This document shows positions 17,405 to 25,005 of a stretch of DNA of 64,000 nt, piece by piece. The notes beneath the pieces were generated by a model. The model was not told the origin of the DNA and made no database searches. It saw only the letters and a program-made list of their open reading frames with translations. This stretch comes from Alphaproteobacteria bacterium (lineage in GTDB: Bacteria > Pseudomonadota > Alphaproteobacteria > Sphingomonadales > Sphingomonadaceae). Numbering within the stretch: the stretch's first letter is position 1; the number at the start of each line of letters is the position of its first letter. Location: the NCBI GenBank assembly GCA_003241875.1, contig QBLU01000002.1:62001-126000 (forward strand), read 5' to 3'. Position numbers and translations under genes: made by a program.

Positions 17405-17926
17405 ATGCACGGGCTGTCGATCGACGTGGCGACAGCGGCGGAGCGCACCGTCGTCGAGAACCTCGTCCAGCTCTATATTCATGATTTTTCCGAACTTTAC
17501 GCCGGAACGCCGCGCGGCGACCTCGGCCCCGACGGCCGCTATGTCATCGATATCCCGCTCGAACGCTGGTGGGGTGGCGCCGCCGACCATGTGCCGCTGC
17601 TGCTGCGTGTCGAGGGCCGGCTGGCGGGCTTTGCCTTGCTGAACGCCAGCGCCCACGGCCGGGCGGCGGTCGATTACAACATCGCCGAATATTTCGTCGT
17701 GCGGAAATACCGCCGCACCGGCGTCGGCACGGCTGCGGCGCATGCCATCTTCAGCCACCGGCCCGGGCGGTGGGAAGCGGCGGTCATGCGCCCCAACCTT
17801 TCGGCGCGCGTATTCTGGGAACGCTGCATCCGGTCACATCCGAAAGCGACCGGAATCGAGATCGCCGACCGCAACAATTTCACCTGGAACGGCGCGATCT
17901 TTCGTTGGGTCATCGCGCCAGGCTGA
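17405..17926 (+). CDS. GNAT-family acetyltransferase
   Basis: The 173-aa protein carries the GNAT core: YFVVRKYRRTGVGTAAAHAIF matches the acetyl-CoA pyrophosphate motif (R/Q-x-x-G-x-G), preceded by the beta-hairpin LLRVEGRLAGFALLNA, with an aromatic insert typical of environmental GNATs (IHDFSELY, IPLERWWGG). Start at 17405 follows the reductase stop by two bases; the ORF-track start at 17282 overlaps the reductase. The substrate is unknown. Co-transcription with the reductase is likely. Confidence 0.85.
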   Translation: MHGLSIDVATAAERTVVENLVQLYIHDFSELYAGTPRGDLGPDGRYVIDIPLERWWGGAADHVPLLLRVEGRLAGFALLNASAHGRAAVDYNIAEYFVVRKYRRTGVGTAAAHAIFSHRPGRWEAAVMRPNLSARVFWERCIRSHPKATGIEIADRNNFTWNGAIFRWVIAPG

Positions 17927-18007
17927 AACCGTCCTGACACATTGCCCGGTTTGCGCCGCGGCCTCGCTCAGCTAGGCTGACGCAAACGTCAATTGGGGAG
18001 AGAGCCG

Positions 18008-19657
18008 GTGGCAAGGACTGGCGCGGAGCATTGGGACTTCATCATCGTCGGTGCCGGCTCGGCCGGCTGCGTGCTTGCCAACCGGCTGTCGGCCGACCCG
18101 GGGACGCGTGTGCTGCTGATCGAGGCCGGCGGCAAGGACAACAACATGATGATCCAGATGCCCGGCGGCATCGCCCAGATCATCCCGCCGGACAAGACCA
18201 GCCCGTTCGACTGGGGTTTCTGGACGGTGCCGCAGACCGAGATGAACAACCGCCCGCTGTATTGGCCTCGCGGCCGCGTGCTCGGCGGCTCGTCGTCGAT
18301 CAACGGCATGGTCTACATCCGCGGCCATTCGAGCGATTACGATCGCTGGGCTCAATTGGGGCTGACCGGCTGGGGCTGGCAGGACGTGCTGCCCTATTTC
18401 CGCAAGGCCGAGGACAGCGAGCGCGGGTCGGACGATTTCCATGGCGTCGGCGGCCCGCTGCACACGTCGCGCAAGGGCGCCCTGCAAAATCCGCTCAACG
18501 CCGCCTTTCTGGAGGCCGCGAGCCAGGCCGGCTATCCACGCACCGATGACTTCAACGGGCCGCAGTTCGAAGGCGCCGGTTTCTACGATGCGACGATCAA
18601 GGACGGCAGCCGATTTTCCGCCGCCAAGGGCTATCTGACGGCGGCGGTGAAGGCGCGGCCGAACCTCGAAATCCGCACCGGCATCCAGGTCGACAAGGTC
18701 GATTTCGAAGGGCGCCGCGCCACCGGCATCAGCTATCGCCGTGGCGGCCGTGCCGAAACGGCGCGGGCCCGCGAAGTCATCGTGTGCGGCGGCGCCGTCA
18801 ACTCGCCGCAGCTGCTGATGCTGTCGGGCATCGGCCCGGCTGCGCATCTGCAGGCCATGGGCGTCCCGGTCATCCACGACAGCCCCGATGTCGGCGGCAA
18901 TCTGCAGGACCACCTCGACATGATCGTGCAATGGGATTGCACCCAGGCGGTGACGCTCAACGGCAATGCCAGCTTTGTCGCCAAGCTGAAGGCGCTGGGT
19001 GGCTGGGTGTTCGGCAAGACCGGCAATGGCGCGCATATGCCGACGCCGAGCGGCGCCTTCCTGTCGAGCCGCGAGGGCCTGGCGGCGCCGGACCTGCAGA
19101 TCCATTTCATGCCGTATCGCGGCCAGCCGCACGGCCGCGGCAAGATGAGCCCCGACCATGGTTACCAGATGCACATCTGCCAGCTGCGGCCCGAAAGCCG
19201 CGGCACCGTGCGGTTGACGTCGCCCGATCCGCTGGCCTTTCCGGCGATCGACCCGCGCTATCTGTCGGCGCCGGAGGATGTCGACACGCTGTATCGCGGC
19301 GTCGAGATGGCGCGTCGGATCGGCGCCCAGCCGGCGTTCGATGCCTATCGCAAGGGCGAAGTCTGGCCCGGCCCGGGTGTCGCCGGCCGTGATGCCATCG
19401 TCGCCGCCATGCGCGAATGGGGCGAGACCATCTACCACCCGGTCGGCACCTGCCGGATGGGCGCCGATGAGGCCGCGGTCGTCGACGGCCGGCTGCGCGT
19501 CAATGGCGTCGAGGGGCTGCGCGTCGTCGACGCCTCGGTCATGCCCTATCTGGTGTCGGGCAACACCAACGCCCCGACGATCATGATCGCCGAAAAAGCC
19601 GCCGACCTGATCGCCGAGCGCCGCACGTTGGAGCGCAAGCTGGGGCTGGCAGCGTGA
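18008..19657 (+). CDS. GMC-family FAD oxidoreductase (choline dehydrogenase-like)
   Basis: The ~549-aa enzyme oxidises an alcohol using FAD. DFIIVGAGSAGCVLANRLS is the FAD-binding Rossmann motif; YWPRGRVLGGSSSINGMVYIRG is GMC signature 1; GAVNSPQLLMLSGIGP is signature 2; HPVGTCRMG holds the catalytic His, and SGNTNAPTIMIAEKAAD ends the FAD domain. GTG 18008 is chosen because GGGGAGAG precedes it; the TTG at 17993 lies inside that ribosome site. The stop overlaps the GTG of the epoxide hydrolase gene, so both may serve one catabolic route. The substrate cannot be told from choline dehydrogenase-like relatives. Confidence 0.9.
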   Translation: MARTGAEHWDFIIVGAGSAGCVLANRLSADPGTRVLLIEAGGKDNNMMIQMPGGIAQIIPPDKTSPFDWGFWTVPQTEMNNRPLYWPRGRVLGGSSSINGMVYIRGHSSDYDRWAQLGLTGWGWQDVLPYFRKAEDSERGSDDFHGVGGPLHTSRKGALQNPLNAAFLEAASQAGYPRTDDFNGPQFEGAGFYDATIKDGSRFSAAKGYLTAAVKARPNLEIRTGIQVDKVDFEGRRATGISYRRGGRAETARAREVIVCGGAVNSPQLLMLSGIGPAAHLQAMGVPVIHDSPDVGGNLQDHLDMIVQWDCTQAVTLNGNASFVAKLKALGGWVFGKTGNGAHMPTPSGAFLSSREGLAAPDLQIHFMPYRGQPHGRGKMSPDHGYQMHICQLRPESRGTVRLTSPDPLAFPAIDPRYLSAPEDVDTLYRGVEMARRIGAQPAFDAYRKGEVWPGPGVAGRDAIVAAMREWGETIYHPVGTCRMGADEAAVVDGRLRVNGVEGLRVVDASVMPYLVSGNTNAPTIMIAEKAADLIAERRTLERKLGLAA

Positions 19658-20784
19658 CCGCCACGCCGTTCGAGATCCCGGTCAATGCCGACGAAGTCGC
19701 GTGGATTCGCGAACGGGTCGAGGCCTTTCGGTTTTTCGAGGAGCCCGAGGACGCCGGTTGGGCGGATGGCGCCAATCGCGCCTATATGGAAACGCTGCGC
19801 CGCTATTGGCTCGACACGTTCGACTGGCCGGCCGCGGTCGCCCGGCTCAATCGTCACCCGCAGGTGCGCGTCGATGTCGGCGATGGGTTCCGGCTTCACG
19901 CGGTGCACCGGCGCTCGCCGCGGCCCGATGCACGGCCGCTGCTGATCGCCCATGGCTGGCCGGGGTCGATCCTCGAGTTCGATGCCATCATCGATCGCCT
20001 GGCCGAGCCCGAGGATCCGTCGCAGCCCGCGTTCCATGTCGTGGCGCCGTCGCTGCCGGGCTATGCCTGGTCGGACCGGCCGAAGAACCCGATGGGGCCG
20101 CGCGCCGTCGCCGGGCTTTACGACGCGCTGATGGCACAGCTCGGCTATGCCGATTACGTCTATCAGGGCGGCGACTGGGGCTGTGTCATCGGCGGCTGGA
20201 TAGGCCTCGACAGCACCACGGTGTCGGCGATCCACGTCAGCGGCTTCGGCCTGCGCCCCGCCGACATGAGCCCGAAGACGCCGGCGGAGGGCGCCTGGCT
20301 GCAAAAGGCACTGGTCACCCGCGACACCGAGACCGCCTATCTCCAGCTGCAGGGCACCAAGCCGCAGAGCCTGGGCTTTGCGATGATGGATTCGCCGATG
20401 GGCGTGGCGGCCTGGTTCGCCGAGAAATTCGTCGGCTGGTCGGATGTGCCGGGCCAGTCCGACGATCCGCCGTTCAGCCATGACCAGATGCTGACCAACA
20501 TCATGATCTATCTGACGACGCGCAGCTTCCTGACCGCGACCTGGATCTATCGCGGCATGTTCCTGGAAGGCGGCTTTGCCATTCCGAAGGGCCGGCGCAT
20601 CGAGAAACCGACCGGCGTTGCTGCCTTTCCGCGCGACCTGCTGGCGTTCCCGCCGCGGGCGATGGTCGAGCGCGGCTATGATGTCGTCCACTGGACCGAC
20701 ATGCCGCGCGGTGGCCATTTTGCCAGTCTGGAGGAACCCGAGCTGTTCCTGGCCGATCTCAGGGCGTTTGTCGCCGGCCTGTGA
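19654..20784 (+). CDS. Epoxide hydrolase (EHN-domain type)
   Basis: The 376-aa protein has the N-terminal epoxide hydrolase domain ([22 protein letters not shown] and [20 protein letters not shown]), which packs over an alpha/beta-hydrolase fold. [10 protein letters not shown] is the oxyanion-hole motif, [16 protein letters not shown] carries the nucleophile Asp, and [15 protein letters not shown] holds the catalytic His. It would hydrolyse an epoxide to a diol. It starts with GTG overlapping the GMC gene stop, and its own stop overlaps the GTG of lipB. Confidence 0.9.
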   Translation: MTATPFEIPVNADEVAWIRERVEAFRFFEEPEDAGWADGANRAYMETLRRYWLDTFDWPAAVARLNRHPQVRVDVGDGFRLHAVHRRSPRPDARPLLIAHGWPGSILEFDAIIDRLAEPEDPSQPAFHVVAPSLPGYAWSDRPKNPMGPRAVAGLYDALMAQLGYADYVYQGGDWGCVIGGWIGLDSTTVSAIHVSGFGLRPADMSPKTPAEGAWLQKALVTRDTETAYLQLQGTKPQSLGFAMMDSPMGVAAWFAEKFVGWSDVPGQSDDPPFSHDQMLTNIMIYLTTRSFLTATWIYRGMFLEGGFAIPKGRRIEKPTGVAAFPRDLLAFPPRAMVERGYDVVHWTDMPRGGHFASLEEPELFLADLRAFVAGL

Positions 20785-21446
20785 CCGGCGCGATGCCAGA
20801 GTGGCGGATCGAGCCCGGATTGCTCGATTATCCGCAAGCGGTCGCCGCGATGGAGGCCCGCGTTGCCGCCATCCATGCCGGCACCGCACGGGAACTGATA
20901 TGGTTGGTCGAGCACCCACCGCTCTATACCGCCGGCACCAGCGCCGAGGCCGCCGACCTGCTGGCGCCCGATCGCTTTCCGGTCTTCGCAACGGGCCGCG
21001 GCGGGCGCTACACCTATCATGGGCCCGGCCAGCGGGTGGTCTATGTCATGCTCGATCTCGACCGCCGCGGGCGTGACATCCGGCGTTTCATCGCGGCGCT
21101 GGAAGGCTGGATCATCGCGGCGCTCGACGACCAGCGGATCGCCGGCAGGATCATCGACGGCAAGGTCGGCGTCTGGGTCGACACCGCCGCCGGCGCCGCC
21201 AAGATCGCCGCCATCGGGGTCAGGGTCCGCCGCTGGGTCAGCTTTCATGGCCTCGCCATCAACGTTGCACCCGAGCTGGCGGACTTCGACGGCATCGTCC
21301 CGTGCGGGCTGTCCGAGCCGGTGACGAGCATCGCCGTCCTTGGTGGCAGCGCCGAATTGGCCGTCATCGACGGGTCCCTGGCGGCGCATCTTCCCACCAT
21401 GCTGGCCGCGCTTGAACCGCAAACCCACCCAATTTCACATCTGTGA
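20781..21446 (+). CDS. lipB: Octanoyltransferase LipB
   Basis: The enzyme moves octanoyl groups from acyl carrier protein to lipoyl domains of dehydrogenases. Motifs: [39 protein letters not shown] (family signature), [36 protein letters not shown] with the catalytic Lys, and GIVPCGLSE with the catalytic Cys. Length 221 aa is normal. It begins with GTG 20781 (or ATG 20793) overlapping the epoxide hydrolase gene, an unusual partner for a lipoylation gene. lipA is not in the window. Confidence 0.96.
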   Translation: MTGAMPEWRIEPGLLDYPQAVAAMEARVAAIHAGTARELIWLVEHPPLYTAGTSAEAADLLAPDRFPVFATGRGGRYTYHGPGQRVVYVMLDLDRRGRDIRRFIAALEGWIIAALDDQRIAGRIIDGKVGVWVDTAAGAAKIAAIGVRVRRWVSFHGLAINVAPELADFDGIVPCGLSEPVTSIAVLGGSAELAVIDGSLAAHLPTMLAALEPQTHPISHL

Positions 21447-21466
21447 CAGCAAAGTCATCAAGGCGC

Positions 21467-21494
21467 TTGAGGGGAGCGGATTTTCTGCTAATGT
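21467..21494 (+). promoter_or_regulatory. Candidate sigma-70-type promoter of the Thr-rich lipoprotein
   Basis: TTGAGG (21467-21472), a 16-base spacer and TAATGT (21489-21494) lie about 75 bases upstream of the lipoprotein ATG. A strong ribosome site, AAGGAG, follows just before the start codon. The call is by pattern only. Confidence 0.4.
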
Positions 21495-21570
21495 CTACCT
21501 CGGTTGGGGGATAAGGGCTGAACCGACCCAACTCGTCCTGGGTCCCGGGATTCACCAAAAGGAGTTTACA

Positions 21571-21861
21571 ATGGCTGATATCGTTTCGAAGCTGAAGACC
21601 GCCGCCCTCGTTGCCGGCGTTGCCATGTTCGTCGCTGCTTGCGGCGAAAAGGCTGCTGAAACCAGCACCACGACGGAAACCTCGACGACCACCGAGACGA
21701 CGGCTCCTGCCGACGCCATGGCGCCTGCTGCTGAAGCCGATGTCACGACCTCGGACGCCATGGCGACCGCTCCGGCCGCTGGCGCTGCTGATGCCGCCGC
21801 TCCCGTCGACACCATGTCGACGTCGACGACGACGGAAACCACGACGACCGAGCAGAAGTAA
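21571..21861 (+). CDS. Small Thr/Ala-rich lipoprotein
   Basis: The 96-aa product starts at ATG 21571 behind AAGGAGTTT. A signal sequence with lipobox is visible: VAGVAMFVAACGEK (V-A-A-C). The mature part is low complexity, with runs such as TSTTTETSTTTETT and alternating Ala/Pro/Thr, and ends in TTTEQK. It has no recognisable domain; such proteins may be surface- or periplasm-exposed spacers. It has its own promoter-like element and a perfect intrinsic terminator, suggesting strong monocistronic expression. The longer ORF-track frame from 21340 overlaps lipB and is rejected. Confidence 0.8.
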   Translation: MADIVSKLKTAALVAGVAMFVAACGEKAAETSTTTETSTTTETTAPADAMAPAAEADVTTSDAMATAPAAGAADAAAPVDTMSTSTTTETTTTEQK

Positions 21862-21890
21862 GCTCGACATCGTCGCTGTGTAAGTTAGGA

Positions 21891-21919
21891 AAGGGCCGCC
21901 GCGAGGCGGCCCTTTTTTT
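21891..21919 (+). terminator. Intrinsic terminator after the lipoprotein gene
   Basis: A 10-bp perfect stem (aagggccgcc/ggcggccctt) closes a GCGA tetraloop and is followed by seven T. It lies 29 bases past the stop codon. Confidence 0.93.
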
Positions 21920-21942
21920 GTGAAGTTGGGGAAGGAACGACA

Positions 21943-22242
21943 ATGAGCCTGGAAGCGATCACCGAGCAGATGAAGAGCCGCATCGGTGCCGGCGGAAATT
22001 TCAAGAAATCGGTGAAGTTCGATTTCGGCGACGACGGTCTGGTCCGTATCGACGACAAGGTATCGCCGGCAATCGTCGACAATGACGACGCGCCCGTCGA
22101 TTGCACCGTCAAGGTGTCGATGGCCGATTTCATGGACATCGCCAACGGCAAGCAGAACGCGCAGATGGCCTTCATGATGGGCAAGCTGAAGATCGACGGT
22201 GACATGTCGGTCGCGCTGCAACTCGGCAGCATCCTGGGCTGA
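21943..22242 (+). CDS. SCP2 sterol-binding domain protein
   Basis: This 99-aa protein is a stand-alone SCP2 domain: amphipathic N-terminal helix (LEAITEQMKSRIGAGG), beta strands FKKSVKFDFGDDGLVRIDD, DCTVKVSMADFMDIANGKQN, and the conserved end AFMMGKLKIDGDMSVALQLGSIL. SCP2 folds bind lipids or acyl-CoAs in a hydrophobic tunnel. The bacterial role is not established. It starts 23 bases after the terminator with GGGGAAGGAA as ribosome site. Confidence 0.92.
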   Translation: MSLEAITEQMKSRIGAGGNFKKSVKFDFGDDGLVRIDDKVSPAIVDNDDAPVDCTVKVSMADFMDIANGKQNAQMAFMMGKLKIDGDMSVALQLGSILG

Positions 22243-22275
22243 ACAATTCGCGGGACGGATGTAACCTGATTGTTC

Positions 22276-22306
22276 GCGCCGGGCATGGCGATGCCGTGCC
22301 CGGCGC
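22276..22306. other. GC-rich hairpin after the SCP2 gene
   Basis: A 10-bp perfect inverted repeat (gcgccgggca/tgcccggcgc) closes an 11-base loop. It has no T-tract, so it is more likely an mRNA 3' stabiliser or weak terminator than a strong intrinsic terminator. Confidence 0.5.
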
Positions 22307-22333
22307 GCCTGTCGCCACGTCCCTGAGGAACGT

Positions 22334-23005
22334 ATGATGCGTCGCTTACCGCTTACGATCGCCCTGGTGGCGCTGGCCGGCGGCCAGCCGATCCTCGCCG
22401 CCCCCAAAAAGCCGCCGGCAAAGGCGGCGAGCCGCCCCGCCGCGAAACCGGCTGCCAAGCCGCCGGTGCCGGCGCCGGTGCCGGTACCCGTCGTGCCGCC
22501 GACGCCGATGGGATTCATGGTGCCAAGGGCCGTCGTGCTCCGGACGCCGACCCCCCCGGAAACCGAAGCCAATGCCGTGTGGAACGTGCGCGCCGCCCTG
22601 AATGTCGCCGCGCTGCAGTGCCAGTTTTCGCCGTTTCTGGCGACCGTCAAGAACTACAACGACCTGCTGCGCCACCATGGCGAGGAGCTGACCCGGGCGC
22701 AGGCTACGATGGTGGCGCATTTCCGTCGCTATGACGGCGCCCGTGCCGCCAACAGCTTCGATCAATACACGACGCGAACCTACAACAGCTATTCGACGCT
22801 CGATGCGCAGTACAAGTTCTGCGAAGCCGCCGGCCGGGTGGGGCGCGAGGCCCTGGCTATTCCCCGGGGCAAGCTTGGCGTCGCGGCGCTGCGACTCAGC
22901 ACCGAAACCCGCGGCGCGCTCAACGAGCAGCCGCTGTCGCCCGCGCTGGCCGTGGTACCCATGGATCTTCTCGCCATGGACGAGATCGCCGCCACCGAAC
23001 CTTGA
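22334..23005 (+). CDS. Secreted protein with Lys/Pro/Ala linker, unknown function
   Basis: The 223-aa protein has a signal peptide (RRLPLTIALVALAGGQPILAA). A low-complexity basic linker of AKPAAKPP type then runs to about residue 55. The folded part (from about residue 70) reads AVWNVRAALNVAALQCQFSPFL, YNDLLRHHGEELTRAQATMVAHFRRYDG and FDQYTTRTYNSYSTLDAQYKFC, with two Cys that may pair. I recall this pattern in sphingomonad exported proteins but no function. The DUF1254 protein at 44.7 kb has a similar linker after its signal peptide. Confidence 0.75.
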   Translation: MMRRLPLTIALVALAGGQPILAAPKKPPAKAASRPAAKPAAKPPVPAPVPVPVVPPTPMGFMVPRAVVLRTPTPPETEANAVWNVRAALNVAALQCQFSPFLATVKNYNDLLRHHGEELTRAQATMVAHFRRYDGARAANSFDQYTTRTYNSYSTLDAQYKFCEAAGRVGREALAIPRGKLGVAALRLSTETRGALNEQPLSPALAVVPMDLLAMDEIAATEP

Positions 23006-23050
23006 TGGTTCACCGGCGCCGATAGTCCGCTTCACCGATCGCCCTGACCG

Positions 23051-23074
23051 ACCCGCCTGTCATAGCAGGCGGGT
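23051..23074 (+). terminator. Hairpin terminator after the secreted protein gene
   Basis: A 9-bp stem (acccgcctg/caggcgggt) closes a six-base loop (tcatag) and is followed by a short TTTGT. It lies 45 bases past the plus-strand stop. Confidence 0.6.
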
Positions 23075-23123
23075 TTGTCGTGTCGCGCGTTGCGGCGTGT
23101 ATTCCGGCCTCATCCTGACACAG

Positions 23124-23152
23124 AAAAAGGGCCGCTCCCGAAGGAACGGCCC
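23124..23152 (-). terminator. Intrinsic terminator of the OmpA-type gene
   Basis: On the minus strand a 10-bp stem GGGCCGTTCC/GGAGCGGCCC closes a UUCG tetraloop and is followed by five T. It lies 22 bases past the ompA-type stop. Confidence 0.93.
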
Positions 23153-23174
23153 CAATTCTTGGCTGTTGCCAGTC

Positions 23175-24359
23175 TTACTGCGGTGTGCAGGGACCGGTCG
23201 TCTGCGCCGGAGCACCGCTGAAGGTGATTTCCACGCGGCGGTTCTGCGGTTCACGCACACCGTCGGCGGTATCGACCAGCGGACGGCTTTCGCCGAATGC
23301 TTCGGTAACGATCGACGTATCAGGCACACCCTTGGTGGCCAGATAGGCCTTCACGGCGTCGGCACGACGCTGCGAGAGCTTCACGTTATAATCGTCCTTG
23401 CCCGACTTGTCGGCGTGACCGGCAAGCGCAACGCTGGTCTGGCCAGTCGCGGCATACTGCTCGGCAGCACGGTCGAGGATCTGGGCGGCTTCGGCGGTGA
23501 TCAGCGAACGATCCCAATCGAAGAAGACCAGGAACGGACCCGGGGTCACGGCAGCAGGCGGGCACGGCGGCAGCGGCGCAGGCGTCGGAGCCGGAGTGGG
23601 GGCCGGCGGCGGCGGCGGCGGGGCTTCAGGCTCGAAGAAGTTGTACGCCAGCGTCAGCATCAGGCTATGGCTGCGATAGCGCGTTTCGGTCTCCAGGCCA
23701 TTGGTCGTGAACGTGTTCACGTTGGGGACGTTGAAGAAACGATACTTCAGGCCGATGTCGACATGGTCGGTGATCGGCTTGTAGACGCCGGCCAGGACCT
23801 GCCAGGCAAAGCCCGTGTCGCTGTCGTCGATGAACGTGTTGCCGAACTTGGCAAGCTGGTACTGCGAATGCTGGACACGTGCGATACCGGCACCACCGCC
23901 GATGAAGCCGCCGACATCGCTGCCCTGGCCGCCGAAGTCGAACAAGCCGTTCGCCATGAACGAAAGCACGCGAGCGTTGCCGTCGGCAGCGTCGGTATTC
24001 ACGCCAAGCGCCGGAACGGCGACGTTGCCCTGCGACAGGCGGATGGCCGGAATGGCCTGCTCGATCGTCACGACGTCGAGGTTGTTGTCCTTATAGGCAA
24101 CTTCGAATTCGGCGCGGAAGAAGCCGAAGTCATAACCAATGGTGCCACCAACGTCATAGCCAATCTCGTGGCGGACGCGGATACCATCGTCGACCACGGT
24201 TCCGGCGGTACCCGGGCGGGTAATGTCGAAAAGCTCGTTCTGGACCAGATTGGCACCAGCCTGAGCACCAACGTACCAAGACTTATCTCGGGCCAAGGCC
24301 GGCCCAGCAAGCGCTGTAGTGGCAAGCGCCACTGCGACAGCAATCTTACGCATTGTCAT
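23175..24359 (-). CDS. OmpA-family outer membrane protein
   Basis: The 394-aa protein has a signal peptide (KIAVAVALATTALAGPALA) and an N-terminal eight-stranded-type beta-barrel (DKSWYVGAQAGANLV through HSLMLTLAYNFF). A Pro/Ala hinge (PEAPPPPPPAPTPAPTPAP) leads to a C-terminal OmpA-like peptidoglycan-binding domain with FFDWDRSLITAEAAQIL, GHADKSGKDDYNVKLSQRRADAVKAYL, ESRPLVDTADGVREPQNRRVEI. The Asp and Arg that bind diaminopimelate are present. It has its own promoter-like element and a UUCG terminator, consistent with a highly expressed structural porin. Confidence 0.93.
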   Translation of the reverse strand: MTMRKIAVAVALATTALAGPALARDKSWYVGAQAGANLVQNELFDITRPGTAGTVVDDGIRVRHEIGYDVGGTIGYDFGFFRAEFEVAYKDNNLDVVTIEQAIPAIRLSQGNVAVPALGVNTDAADGNARVLSFMANGLFDFGGQGSDVGGFIGGGAGIARVQHSQYQLAKFGNTFIDDSDTGFAWQVLAGVYKPITDHVDIGLKYRFFNVPNVNTFTTNGLETETRYRSHSLMLTLAYNFFEPEAPPPPPPAPTPAPTPAPLPPCPPAAVTPGPFLVFFDWDRSLITAEAAQILDRAAEQYAATGQTSVALAGHADKSGKDDYNVKLSQRRADAVKAYLATKGVPDTSIVTEAFGESRPLVDTADGVREPQNRRVEITFSGAPAQTTGPCTPQ

Positions 24360-24397
24360 CCCCTTTCAACTCCGTGTTTCTCTCGAACTGCCTGAAC

Positions 24398-24427
24398 GCT
24401 CTACCCCAGCCAATCGGACAGGTGCAA
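24398..24427 (-). promoter_or_regulatory. Candidate promoter of the OmpA-type gene
   Basis: On the minus strand TTGCAC (24422-24427), an 18-base spacer and TAGAGC (24398-24403) lie about 40 bases upstream of the ATG. The match is moderate. Confidence 0.35.
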
Positions 24428-24496
24428 GAGGCGATTGCGACAAGGTGTGACCCCTGAGCAACAGTCGGATGGGGAAAAGTCGCGCTCCCCTAGGTT

Positions 24497-24988
24497 TCAG
24501 AGGATGATAGCCTGATCCTGCAAGGCTGCAACCAGTGCCGCGATCGCGGCGCGTGCCTCCACATCGACGACGCCGCCGCCGCTGGGCAGCGGCACGACGA
24601 CGGCCGGCGCCGCGAGCACCTGGCGTTCACCGATGGCAAGCCCCGATACCGGCCAGCCCCCGGTCGACCAGCCGCCGTTGAACACCGTGAACACGGCTTC
24701 ATCGGCAATCCAGGCGAGGCAACCGCGAACCGGATTCGTGAAGACCCAGCCGAATCCGTCATGGCTGGCGAGCTTGCCTGCCTGCCCGGCCCAGGCCCCG
24801 GTCGGCACGTTGCCGACGATGTACGACAGGCCCAGCTCTGGACTGACCGGCGGGGCGTCGAGGCTGCGGGTCGCGACGCCGAGCTGCAGCAGCCGGTCGA
24901 TCGCCGTCAGTGCTTCATTATGGGTGATTTCCTTCTGGGCCTGGCCGGCGCTGAGCAGCGGCAGGCGATGACGGGCAGTCTCGTCCAT
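24497..24988 (-). CDS. DUF2793 protein closing the GTA-like cluster
   Basis: This ~163-aa protein shows the DUF2793 pattern: RHRLPLLSAGQAQKEITHNEALTAID, then SLDAPPVSPELGLSYIVG, PTGAWAGQAGKLASHDG and GCLAWIADEAVFTVFNGGW. In sphingomonads and rhodobacters DUF2793 genes often end GTA or prophage tail clusters, and the repeated W/G-rich segments suggest a surface-binding tail appendage. I start at MDETARH (24988), nine bases behind GGAG; the ORF-track TTG at 25009 overlaps the g15 stop. It is the last gene of the 18-kb minus-strand cluster. Confidence 0.85.
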   Translation of the reverse strand: MDETARHRLPLLSAGQAQKEITHNEALTAIDRLLQLGVATRSLDAPPVSPELGLSYIVGNVPTGAWAGQAGKLASHDGFGWVFTNPVRGCLAWIADEAVFTVFNGGWSTGGWPVSGLAIGERQVLAAPAVVVPLPSGGGVVDVEARAAIAALVAALQDQAIIL

Positions 24989-25005
24989 GATCATGGTCTC
25001 CGATA